From positions 46,304,268-46,351,767 of the forward strand of contig CM043944.1 in assembly GCA_014529385.2 (NCBI GenBank): a stretch of 47,500 nucleotides of DNA, read 5' to 3'. This document shows, in pieces, positions 20,756 to 31,162 of the stretch. The position numbers and the translations under genes are program-made. The notes beneath the pieces were generated by a model. It did no database searches. It was not told the origin of the DNA and saw only the letters and a list, made by a program, of their open reading frames with translations. The stretch is from Adiantum capillus-veneris. Taxonomy: Eukaryota; Streptophyta; Polypodiopsida; Polypodiales; Pteridaceae. Position 1 is the stretch's first letter, and each line of letters opens with the position of its first letter.

Positions 20756-23158
20756 CGATAAGCCCGATGGATCCTCCATATGTTGTTTCTCCAAGGATCT
20801 TTGTACAATCTGAGCCCACAAGCGATAGCTTTACCTTTCCAAGTTTAGCTCATCTCTCTCTTGATGAAACCACGGCTACCATGCCTACCCCAGTGATGGG
20901 CATGACAAAAAACACTCCATGGACCTCATTTATTAGTAAATCACCACTACATGGTAGCCCAATGCCTGCAACAATATCTACACGTGTGTATCAATCATAT
21001 GCACCTATGGGTCCTCATGCTCATGTAGCTCCTACCCCTCCCATTGTTTCAACAACTTATGCTCCACAACCACAACATCCAAGCTCTTATTTCAAAGGGA
21101 CCATACCAACTAGAATTAGCATGTCACATCCAACGTCTGCTATGCCTAGGGCCACACATATGAACTTTGGGCCACCACATGGCACAGCATCGTACCCAAC
21201 TTGGAACCCAAGGGCTGCATATACGCCAAACACCATGCCAACCCTCATTCCACATGCATCCCTGACAACACTTTTCCCCACTATACCTGCTCACTTAGGT
21301 GACTTGGCACAAGATATTGGTCGATCCATTGCTGAAAATATGTGTAACACACCTGGTAGAGAGCCTAGAAGTAAGGCAGTACAAATAGCCAAGCTCACAC
21401 AAAAATTTGGTGGAGACGAGGACGTGAGAAAGCATATCAAAGTATTTGAACAACTATGCGATTCCCTAGGAGAACACAATGACCTACATAAGAGTAATGC
21501 TTTAAGCCCGACCTTAAGTGGAAAGGTTGGAGATTGCTATAGAACCCTAATAAAGGAAGAGAAAACAATTTACCCTACTCTTAGGAGATTGTTCTTGAAA
21601 GAGTACATACGAGAGGGAGTGCTTTGGGGTGTAGCATCTCAGCTCTAGAAAGCCCAAGGAGAGGAAGGAGAGTCCACGAGAGACTTTATTAGTTGCTTGA
21701 AGCATTTGAATTCTCATTGTAATCCAAATGAGTGCTTCAATAATAACCAATTGCTCGATAGATTCATTAGGGGACTACGACATGAGGATATCTACAATGG
21801 CATAGTCATTAGAGGTATCCCCACTTGGGAAGCAGTCACCACCAATGCGATCCAATTGGAGGATAATTTAATGATTCAAGGAGAAAGAGTGTTTCTTGAG
21901 CCTAAATCTACTAGCTCGTAAGCATCGGGGCATGAGCCAATGACCATAAAGCCTATTGCTAAAGAGCCAAAGATATCTGAGATGACTTTAGTAGACTTCA
22001 CCAAAGCCATTCAAGAAAGTCTTAGAGAGAATCGTGCTTCACAAAATAATCATATGTATCCAAGAAGGGAGCAACAATGGTGCTCAGTTTGCTATGGTCT
22101 GCATAGTACCAGTGAATGCCCTACTTTTAGAGTAAAATTTTATTGAATTGGAATGCCTGTGGGAGGTATAGTCATCAAGCCAAGGATTGCATAGTATTTA
22201 AATGCACGATGGCCAATAGACCAACCTTAGCATGGACGGATACACCTCGAGTGCTAGCATTGATGTTGGCCCCACCTCTTGAACAAATGTCACAACACAT
22301 GGTCCCTAGGGCCCAAAATGTTGTTCAAACAACACCCTTACCACCTCTAGTGCTAGGACCGCAGCCACCACATCCGAGAATCACTTCTGTGAATCAAGTG
22401 GGTTGTGAGCCATCTATTGCTTGTTTGGAAGGTTGTGAGGAAGATATAGACCCTAATATTGCCTATGGAATTGATGCGCTTGAAGAAAGTCCACAATACT
22501 ACATGGAGGACTATTGGGGACAAGTCAAACTTGTCTACTATCAAGTAGCTGCTCTTGTGGCAAGAGGCCAAAATATCAATTACATTGCCAAGAGACCACC
22601 TCTTCAATGCTACAAGTGTGGAGGTCCACATCGTGTAGCCAAGTGTCCTATTACACTACAAAAGAATGCCACACTAATGCAAACTAATCAAGCAAGCATG
22701 TCTGCAATGCCGATACTTATGTGTAATCGATGTGGCATACATAATTTGATTGCCCAATGTCCTAATAATCCAAATGCACCAAAGCTAACGCCATTGAATT
22801 GAATTGAGGTTTTTGAGGAGCCAACACAAAGTACGTCTGTGGTACCACACGATCGATGCTCCAAAACCAAAACTATATTCTTGAAGAAAGAGACACAACA
22901 TTAATTGCCCAATCTCAGAAGAAGAAGAAAACACGAAGGAAGAGATTGCAAAAAGAAACGAAGTCAGACCCCAGTTCAAAGACCAACATAGGGACTGGTG
23001 ATGACCACGCATATATGAACGATGCTGAAGAGGATTCTGATTCAGGTGAAACCATGGAGACTAAAACGACCACTAGGAAACAAACAAACAAGGAAGATCA
23101 TCATGAGCCACAATGGCCAGGACCCAAGAAGAAGATAGGAACTTACCAAACCCTATAG
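20743..23158 (+). pseudogene. gag: gypsy gag remnant with four Cys/His knuckles
   Basis: The protein opens with about 190 proline/threonine/methionine-rich residues. The capsid-like domain follows (KLTQKFGGDEDVRKHIKVF near 21,395, then STRDFISCLKHLNSH and LLDRFIRGLRHEDIYNG). A stop at 21,646 and another at 21,919 interrupt it. Four knuckle-like motifs follow in two frames: WCSVCYGLHSTSECP (about 22,078), WNACGRYSHQAKDC (about 22,146), CYKCGGPHRVAKCP (about 22,608) and CNRCGIHNLIAQCP (about 22,722). A basic and acidic tail at 22,856-23,158 ends the region in a third frame. Gag binds genomic RNA and forms particles; this copy cannot make a full protein. Confidence 0.85.
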
Positions 23159-23610
23159 AGGAGACCGAGCGAGTCAATCAATTAATGGGTTTGGTAGAAG
23201 AGACCTAAAGGGATCTAGAGCCAGCACCTAAGAAGATCTAGATTACCAACACAATGTTCCCTACACAAAAGCAACCTCACAAAGCCCATAGACCACTAGC
23301 CAAAGCTTGTGTCATCCAAGAAGAAAGTGACTTTAAGTCATGGGAAAGTGGACGTACTCCCTTCTTGTTGGTGAGAATGTTTACATAGGGATTACCTGAC
23401 CCTATCGAAGAAATGGAGATCCCATCTTCCCCACATCAAGGGACTGAAGCCCAAAAGGTGCCATTAAATATTGCCAAATTTATGGATTTCATGGCTTTAG
23501 AAGTTAGAACCGCCATCATGTTCAAACTATATAAAGACCCCGAGCTATCCTTAGCTCTTTGAGCTTTCCTCAATGGAGATCTGTAAGTCGGGCTACCACA
23601 ATTTGCACGG
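23159..23610 (+). other. gypsy gag-protease linker
   Basis: No domain recognised. The reading frame is interrupted by several stops. Confidence 0.5.
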
Positions 23611-24160
23611 ATGGATGGAGCGAGGGAAGTGCCAATAGAGGAGGAACACTTAGATCCACAGCCCAACCTACATGAGAACTCTGTTGTTGAAATACCTGTT
23701 AACAAGTTGGGACAATACTTTGAAGGCGACGAATCCAATGTGACCATACCAATGACTACCAAGGGATTAACTATGAAGGGAATCTTTGATGGTGGAATTG
23801 GGGTTATCATTGTGACTAAGAATTTCTAGGAATCTATGGGAAGACCTCACCTTGGGACTAAAAACATAGTAGTAAAGATGGCCAATGGGACAATTGTTAA
23901 ACCTATTGGGATGCTAGAAGATCTCAAGATCAATGTCTTTGGACACAAAATAAGGAATACCTTCATTTTTATGGATTTTTACAAGCACACTATGCCATCT
24001 GAGATGATCTTAGGACGTCCTTTCATGAGGGAAGCAAAAATGATACATGACTGGTCTAAAAACATGTCTACTTGCAGTTCCAAGACTCTGTCATTTTTTA
24101 GTGGATCTTATAACCGGTCAAGCACATCCTCTAGGAAACAGATTTATAATGAATCATAGA
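23611..24160 (+). pseudogene. pol: gypsy aspartic protease remnant
   Basis: The retropepsin cuts the Gag-Pol polyprotein. The active-site loop is GIFDGGIGVIIVTKNF near 23,779-23,826; the usual D-S/T/G-G-A reads DGGI, keeping the aspartate at 23,788. The second conserved block, MILGRPFMREAKMIHDW, lies near 24,004-24,054. A TAG at 23,827 splits the two. The frame shifts downstream. Confidence 0.8.
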
Positions 24161-25038
24161 TCTGACACCACAGTTCACTCAGCCCCATTGCAGTATTGTT
24201 ACACGTGTAAAATGGACACTAATGTTGGGGAAGATTCTCCTTATATGGATGTTCTACCTGGGATGACCGAGTCTGACAATGTGGATTGGGTCCACCTAGT
24301 AGTAACCATAGATACTTGAGGAAATAGGGGGACGACCTGAGGGGGATGAAATGCCACCACTTGTACCTTTAAATATGATAGGAGCAATGCATATAGCTTC
24401 TAATGACCTACCAGATGAAGGCTTGATTGACACTGGAACCAGTAGTGTCTCAAAAGACTATAGCCCACACGATTCGGAGTTAGAATCATCAATTGAAATT
24501 GACTCTGAAGACAAAGAATCTGAGTTAAATCTTGGTGCAAATGTGGGAACGAACCATTCAAGGCCCAGTGGTACCCTAGATGACAATCTATCTGGAAGAG
24601 GAGAAGACAGGAGTAGCGATTCATCTAGTGACTCTTCACTAGAGATCGGCCGTAATAAAAAAATAGACAAGAAGAGTAAGAGATATAAGAGGCGACGATA
24701 TTGAGCAAATGTGCATGCTAGAATAAATGAAAAGAAATCTACCACAGAATGGCTTAATTATATAGGGGCATGTGATGCTCATCAAAAGTTGGTAGATAAC
24801 TGGGTTGAATACCTTCAAAGCGTTATGTGGTGTATTCCACAACCCACTGAAATTGCACAGCTAGAGGCTACAGAGATGCCAAAGTTGAGTTGTACCATAA
24901 GGAGACGACAAAATTGAGAGTTAGCTCAACAACAAAAGGAAGCTGAAGACAAATCACAGTCCACAGAGCAACAAGATTCCATAGACTTACACCCTGCCTG
25001 ATCATTTCAAATCCTACACCATAGAGGAATGTAAGGTT
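24161..25038 (+). other. gypsy protease-RT linker
   Basis: A mostly open acidic, serine-rich stretch (24,351-24,704, ending in a basic RRRY tail) and a short piece at 24,711-24,917 share one frame across a TGA. No catalytic domain is recognised. It probably bridges protease and reverse transcriptase in the polyprotein. Confidence 0.5.
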
Positions 25039-26560
25039 GTGTATACAAAGACCGAGAGAACACCTATTGATGGAAGTAATGGAGTCTATGATGGTCCAGT
25101 GATAGTTAAGGAAATAGAGTTAGCAGACCTTGGTGATGAGTCTAAACTTATTTTCATTGTCCAAGATTTGACAGAGACGGAGGCGTATGTACTTAAAGAA
25201 ATTCTCAAGGAATTCAAGGATATATTTGCTTGGACATATCATGATATGAAGGGTGTTCCACCTTTCATGGTGCAAGACACAATCCCCATGAATAGCATGG
25301 CTAAACCAGTTCCAACAATGAACCTACCCAATGAATCCTAAGTATGCAAAAATTGTTCAAGAAGAGATTGAAAAGCTTATCAAATGTGGATCCATATACC
25401 CTATTGAGCACTCAGAATGGGTCTCTCCAATAGTTATTGTGCCAAAAAAGAATGGGAATCTCAGAGTTTGCGTGGATCTCAAGAAGGTCAATGCCGCCAC
25501 TAGGAGGGACCATTACCCCTTGCCATATTCAGAACATGTGCTTGAAAGAGTTGCAGGAAAGGAAGCCTATATATTTTTACATGGGTACTCTGGATACAAT
25601 CAAATCACAATTGCACTAGGGGACCAAGCTAAAACGGCTTTTATAACCGAATTTGGAGTGTTCAAATTTCGAGTTATGGATTTTGGATTAACCAATGCCC
25701 CTGCTACCTTCCAAAGATTAATAAACACTGCTTTTAGAGAATATTTGAGGGAGTTTTGCGAAGCTTTCTTAGATGACCTTTGTGTTTATTCCTCTTGGAA
25801 GGAACATCTATCATGCTTACAAAAAGTATTTGAGAAGTGTAGATTGTATCGGATCTCCTTAAACCCTTTCAAATGCCAATTTTAGGTTAAACATGGAGTC
25901 ATTTTAGGGCATATAGTGTCCAAAAATGGGATTTCCACAGATGAGTGCAAAATTAAAGCCATCTCCAATTTGCTACCACCTACAAACTATAAAGGAGTTC
26001 AAAGGTTCATAGGCCATGTTGGTTATTACAGGTGGTTTATTTTAAACTTTGTCGAGATAGATTGTCCTTTGTACAAGCTTCTTATTGAGATCCAATGGAC
26101 TGTAGAGTGTGACCATGCTTATGAGTCATTAAAAAAGACCTTAACCAGTGCTCCCATTCTACGAGTGTGCGATTGGGATGTAGTTTTCCATGTGCATATT
26201 GATGCATTAAAATTTTCTATTTGATGTGTTCTAGCTCAACCAAGAGAACATAAATTGGACTACCCCATTAGCTTTGCAAGGCGTCAATTAAATGATGATG
26301 AGAGGAACTACACCACTATAGATTGGGAAGGTTTAGATATGATTTACACAGTGAAGAAATTTCACTACTACCTTCTTGCCAACAAGTTTGCTTTCTATGT
26401 TGATCATCAAGCATTGTTGTATCTAGTAAATAAACATTGCTCCACAGGAAGAATTACACGATGGTTGTTAATTCTTCTTGAGTTTGATTTTACCATTGTG
26501 GTGAGACCCGGTAAAAGACATGTCATGGCGATCATTTGTCTCGCATACCCAATGGTGAAG
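25039..26560 (+). pseudogene. pol: gypsy reverse transcriptase and RNase H remnant
   Basis: RT copies the RNA genome into DNA; RNase H removes the RNA strand. RT begins with FAWTYHDMKGVPP near 25,230 and, after a frame change, shows SPIVIVPKKNGNLRVCVD, GYSGYNQI, FGLTNAPATFQRL and the active site FLDD (25,766-25,777, the usual YxDD position). GHVGYYRWF near 26,013 and an RNase H domain follow (SFARRQLNDDERNYTTIDWE, then KFHYYLLANKF and DHQAL, near 26,268-26,412). Stops lie at 25,883 and 26,222, and a frameshift near 26,530. Core catalytic residues survive despite the breaks. Confidence 0.93.
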
Positions 26561-27392
26561 CCCCTACTATAATTGATGATGAATTGCCCAATACTTCCCT
26601 ATTCCTAGTCGAGACCATGCCTGAATGGAGTGAGAAGATTGTGAACTTTTTAGTTAACGATTTTCCACCCAAAGAGCTTCGTAAGGATATAGATCGAAAA
26701 TTGTTAAAGGAATGTGAACCTTATTCTCTAATTGCAGGAACTCTGTACAAGCTAGGAAAGGACAATATTCTTAGACATTGTGCTTGTGAGAATGAATATT
26801 TATACATACTGCAAGAATTCCACATGGCTATAGTCGGAGGACATTTTCCAGGGGAGCTAACTTCTAGAAAGGTGTTGCAATCAGGCTATTGGTGGCCTAC
26901 CTTATTCAAGGATGCTTGAATTTTTTCAAAAGGGTGTGATGGATGCCAACGTTACAAGATCACACAACAAAAGGATAAGATGCCCTTACATCGTGTTAAA
27001 GTGACTCAACCATTTGAAAAATGGGGTTTAGACTTTGTAGGCCCAATTAGTCCGGCAACTCGTAACACTCAATCTCGATATATTATCGTTTCCACTGACT
27101 ATGTGACAAAGTAAGCGGAAGCCAGGCGACACGCAAGGCTAATGCAAGGTCAACTACCAAGTTTCTCTTTGAGAATGTTATTACAAGATTAGGTTGTTCC
27201 TTTGAAATTGTGAGTGACAATGGTACTCATTTTATAAATGGAGTGATAAAGGAACTCACAAAAAACTTCATGATAGCTCACCATAAGTCTACACCATATT
27301 ACTCACAAGAAAATGGCCAAGCTGAGAGCACTAACAAGACCTTAATTTCTATCTTGACCAAAACAGTGGAAGCTCATTGCACAGATTGGGAT
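26536..27392 (+). pseudogene. pol: gypsy integrase, 5' part (interrupted by the hAT element)
   Basis: The HHCC zinc domain lies near 26,812-26,960 (H-x-H region in EFHMAIVGGHF, then CDGCQR). The DDE core follows: LDFVGPI (about 27,031), SDNGTHF (about 27,213) and GQAESTNK (about 27,316) supply the two aspartates and the glutamate. Stops near 26,917 and 27,112 and a frameshift disrupt it. The sequence is cut at 27,392, two residues after a conserved tryptophan, by the hAT transposon, and resumes at 38,421. Confidence 0.92.
27385..27392. repeat. left target-site duplication of the hAT element (ATTGGGAT)
   Basis: This 8-bp word recurs at 38,421-38,428 on the other side of the element. Eight bases is the hallmark of hAT insertion, and deleting the insert restores the gypsy reading. 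Confidence 0.95.
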
Positions 27393-27494
27393 CTACGCTG
27401 CATCTATACGCCCGTACCAAAATAATTATACGTATAAAACGCTATTATTCACTAAAATCCCGTAAAATCATCGTATTGCCGTTTTATTTTTTTT

Positions 27495-27592
27495 CAATCG
27501 AAAGTCTTTTTGATCGAAAGATCTAACGATCGAAAAAGCTTTTGATCGAAAAATATCTTATATAAGAAACCGTCACCGGTTTCGATCGAAAG
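27495..27592 (+). promoter_or_regulatory. subterminal GATCGAAA cluster and TATA box, left end of hAT
   Basis: GATCGAAA occurs four times (near 27,512, 27,529, 27,544 and 27,584), with a CAATCGAAA variant. TATATAA lies at 27,559-27,565. Inverted copies lie near the right end. Such subterminal repeats commonly bind hAT transposases; the TATA may drive the plus-strand gene. Confidence 0.55.
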
Positions 27593-27729
27593 CAGTTTCA
27601 GAGCTTCAGGAGATTGTTGAGACAAACAGAGCTTGAGATTGCCACAAATTGAGGAGGATTTTGGGACAGCCAGAGCTTGAGGTAAAATTTTCAACTTGTA
27701 TTGCTCTTTTCTAACTTGTCTTTGTGTGT

Positions 27730-28030
27730 TGTGCCAGACTCGTGTGATGCAGTAGTTTTACTCTCACCATAGAGTTTGCTTGCAGGTTATAGGCCACTTC
27801 GTGGTGTGTAGCCATCCAACTCACTCCAGAAGTGTGTAAAAATTATTCACTTTTCTTGTGCTGTGCAACCACTTAGCTCACTGCAAAGACGGGTTTTAGG
27901 GTAGACTTAGATTCTCACTCGTGTGGTGCAGTTGTCTATCTTTCACCACATAGCTGAGTTTAGGGTTTAGTGGTCAACTCGTGGTGTGCAATAGGCATGA
28001 TGCTACACCTCTCACTCTAGAGTAGCCTAT
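27730..28030 (+). repeat. diverged repeats of a CTCGTG(T)GGTGCA word with hairpins
   Basis: Four related units start near 27,738, 27,797, 27,918 and 27,977, each with a CTCGTG..GTGCA word and a following CTCAC. Some fold back, for example TGTGGTG at 27,922 with CACCACA at 27,944. Confidence 0.55.
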
Positions 28031-28106
28031 AGGTTGCTCCATTTTAGATCAGCTCAAATTATCGTTTGTTTCACGTACACACAAGAGTTTTTGTTCGTCA
28101 GACAGA

Positions 28107-28579
28107 GAGTGGAGAGATGCATAGTTTATGCCCTCTTCATATTTGTGTGACGCACTGGTTACTCTTGTGTTTCCAACTCCAAAGACACGTCATTGTTCAT
28201 CACTAGATGACTTGGTGTTGTCTTGGATGTAAATACATACGATATTTGACATGCATTTGAGATTGTTAAGTTGTCCACTAATGTTTGTGTCGTGAGTTCC
28301 ACACACGTCATCAGGGACTGAATTAAGTCACATCATCGTTCTTACTACATAAAAATATGAGGGATACATTTGTCTACCTAAGAGTGGAGAGATGCATACC
28401 TCTGCCCTCTTCATCTTAGTATGGCACGCCTTGTATTTTTTGATCCGTAGATACACGACTTATCAATAGATGAATTGGTGTTGTCTTGTAAATATGTATG
28501 ATGTTTGACCACAATCCAAGATTTTTAAATTGTCTGCCGCTGATGGTCGTGTTGTGTATTTCACACACTTCATCAACGA
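28107..28579 (+). repeat. two diverged copies of about 200 bp
   Basis: GAGTGGAGAGATGCAT begins both 28,107 and 28,382. They share CCCTCTTCAT, TGGTGTTGTCTTG and TTCACACAC-like words. The spacing is 275 bp, and both lie in the presumed intron or leader of the plus-strand hAT gene. Confidence 0.7.
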
Positions 28580-28639
28580 CAAATTTTTCTCATGATGACA
28601 TGTTCGCTTGATTGACAGATATGGACAAAGAACTTAACC

Positions 28640-29391
28640 ATGCCGAAGCACAGGGGCATCTACAAAGAAGAGAGAGAGCGTTATGGTCAGGAGAAAGATC
28701 TCGAAGCTATTGCACGGATTGAAGAGGATGAATCCAGGTTGCAAGGCGAACCTCTCAGCCATAAGGAGTACAGAAAACTATGTCCAAGCCACTTTGTGCG
28801 CCAACGTTTATTTTGAATCAACTGCAATGCCAAGAAATCAGTGCCTGTAAAGCTATCAAATTTGCAGCACAAAGGACTCGCACAAGTGTTGCTCAACAAA
28901 GATTCATATGTTGAAAGAGAGTTATGCCAAACAACAATCAAATGGCACTCTACTTTATATAGAAATGTTATGTTCACGACATCCTTGGTAGACACGTGGA
29001 TTGGTCAGACTGCCCCAAGAACTCTGGCGTTGGGCATGGTTGGATTGCAGAGAAATGGCTGCAAGTCATGCCAATAATCCAATGCCTCCATGCAAACGTC
29101 CCATAGTTCTACTTCCCAAAGAATCAGACACACTCGTTGCATTGGCAAGCCAAGGGCAAGATCTTGCAAGCCAAGGAGAGACTTGATATTTTGTGCAACA
29201 GAATCCTTGAGCTTGAGATAGAGCTATTAGAGGCCCAAACCAAGCTGTAAAAATATGCAGAACTCTACGATCCATTGAGAGATTGGGCTAGTTCTTCGCA
29301 GCAAGGGCCTCTAGGTCCATCTCCTACACCTGAAAGTGCCGACTTTGACATAGACAAACTACTCAATGAGCCGACTCAATCTTTGGCTTGA
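28640..29391 (+). pseudogene. unrecognised second gene of the hAT element, frameshifted
   Basis: Starting at the ATG at 28,640, a charged stretch (MPKHRGIYKEERERYGQEKD) runs to a TGA at 28,814. The same frame continues to 29,077 (LQHKGLAQVLLNKDSYVE). Meaningful sequence then shifts to a second frame (LPQELWRWAWLDCREMAASH, 29,001-29,186) and to a third (KERLDILCNRILELEIELLE, 29,173-29,391), which looks like a coiled coil with a proline/acidic tail ending at the TGA at 29,389. About 250 residues in all. It faces the transposase tail to tail. A GT..AG pair (27,682-28,618) could be a 5'-UTR intron. I do not know the family; a second hAT protein and a captured host gene are both possible. Confidence 0.5.
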
Positions 29392-29505
29392 GAACTTTGC
29401 TCACTTTACCCCTGTCTATTTGGGCGAAGGGCTACAGTTTTTGTAATCACAACTCGTCATTTATCCCCTCAACTAACTATTTTTGTATTCTCGATCGGAA
29501 AAATC

Positions 29506-29611
<106 letters not shown>

Positions 29612-29810
29612 GAACATGTTGTAGTTTCATAATTTTCACACTCACAGCGAGCAAAAATTATAGACTTTAAGTCATACATCTTCGTCTCCATCAAACACAC
29701 CAACCATATCATCCATATAAGAGCATTCTGAAGCTATCTCCATTCCATATCATTGTCATCGTCTACTTCCGTAGCTATAGATTCATGGGTTTGTTAAACA
29801 CCATAGTGAT

Positions 29811-29884
29811 TTAGTGCTGCTCTTGTCGCAATGTTACAGGCTTATGAATGAGTCTCATGTTGTAGAAAACATAAACCAAATCAG
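29811..29884 (-). pseudogene. hAT transposase, extreme C-terminus left of the copia insertion
   Basis: Read leftward from the copia border, this codes for the last 24 or so residues (DLVYVFYNMRLIHK is recognisable) and ends at a TAA at 29,811. It continues the frame that is cut at 35,287 when one target-duplication copy is ignored. The segment is the end of the hATC dimerisation domain, present in hAT proteins as LVYVHYNLRL-like sequence. Confidence 0.88.
29880..29884. repeat. left target-site duplication of the copia element (ATCAG)
   Basis: ATCAG precedes the 5' LTR and recurs at 35,287-35,291 after the 3' LTR. Confidence 0.95.
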
Positions 29885-30076
29885 TGTTGGGGTATAAAGC
29901 CCAATATGGTCGCCCAGGTAAGTGGGCGGGCCGCCAGGTATGTACACATATTCTTTTGTAAAAACCTAATAAGAACTCACTATGCTCTACACATTACAGT
30001 AGAGCGAGTTCACCATATCGTCGTGCTCTTCTTCTCGCACTCTCTCTCGCGTCGCACTTTCGCTCGTACTCCTTCA
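29885..30076 (+). mobile_element. copia 5' LTR
   Basis: It starts TGTTGGGGTATAAAG and ends CCTTCA. Differences from the 3' LTR lie at the second base and near 29,932, 30,022, 30,060 and 30,062. An inverted repeat GCTCTAC (29,984-29,990) / GTAGAGC (29,999-30,005) could form a 7-bp hairpin and is identical in the other LTR. Confidence 0.97.
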
Positions 30077-30078
30077 AC

Positions 30079-30090
30079 TGGTATCAGAGC
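30079..30090 (+). promoter_or_regulatory. copia primer-binding site, initiator-Met tRNA
   Basis: TGGTATCAGAGC, an exact match to the usual plant copia site, begins two bases after the LTR. Confidence 0.96.
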
Positions 30091-31162
30091 TCAGATCGAG
30101 GCTCGGGGCAGCACTGCAGGAGGCTAGAGTCACCAGCTCAGATTGGAGTGAAATTCGACAGGCAAAGACACGGCCCCAAATCTTGTGGGCAGGACCGTAG
30201 GGCTCGGTGTGCTCAAAATTTCATTCTGAGGTCATCTCGGTCACCGTTCGACTTCGACAAAGTTCTGCGCAGGCCATTTTCGACTACGTGTTCTCAGCGG
30301 GTGCAGATCCGACTCTGCAAATTTGGGGTTTTCGGCCTACGACTGTAGGTGTTGAGGATATAGACACTCCCAGAGTGTTGATTTGTGGCTGTCTACACAT
30401 CGAAGGACGGCTCGCAGTTCTTGGAGGTGTGTCACATACGACATGGGCGCATCTACACACAGACTGTAGGCGACATCCACTAGTTCATCAGGTAGCTTGT
30501 GTTTGCTGCTTGATATTCCAGATTTCATCCTGACATTGCAGGTACTTCCACATGGGATGTATTGTCAGAGATGATGTATGTCTGTTGAGCGTTTACTGGC
30601 TGTGAGTCACGCAGCAAGCAACCACCGCAGCGGTTACAGCATACAGTGGGAAATTTGTGGATGTATGACTTTGTGGGAAGTCTATGTACTGTCAGATTTA
30701 CTGCAGCCTTTGTTGAGGGTCGAGTGAGGTTTTATTGAGCTGGGGGATTCTCGAATGTTGAGATCCTTTGAGTGATACAGGTCTTGGAGCGATCCCTCGA
30801 GCACCCTTAGATAGGCAGCTAGGATGTATTGACTGTGAGTTAGACAGTTGGGATTGCATCTTTGCTTTACTACCGTTGAGGCATTGTCGCAGTCTATGCT
30901 TACAAGACAGTGACAGGACAGTCAGAGACAGTATAGGTGCAGGACAGGTTTACCCACAGCTTACAATGTTAGAGAGACGGTGGTTTTTTGGTCTGTTTTT
31001 AGTACACCAGAGCCATTTTACAAAGGAGACTCTGCCAAAATTTCTGCAGAATCTGAAGCTTTCTTCGTTCATTTGACAGGTTGATATTGGTTCAGAGGTC
31101 AGTTTACAGGGGAAACTTTGCCGAATTTTTCCTAGGAAAGTAAACTACTGTGAAGCGTAGCT
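30091..31162 (+). other. copia leader, 1.07 kb
   Basis: Between PBS and gag ATG no coding sequence is recognised; open frames at 30,148-30,533 and 30,768-31,076 have no domain. The long leader resembles that of the left copia element (about 1.4 kb). Confidence 0.6.

Noticed and set aside
27385-27400. Alternative hAT target duplications GATTGGGA or AGATTGGG
   Set aside because: The same shared bases allow a shift, but only ATTGGGAT puts CTA..CTGCAT at both ends in register.
30148-31076. Open frames in the nested copia leader
   Set aside because: No domains, and this region is the untranslated leader between PBS and gag.
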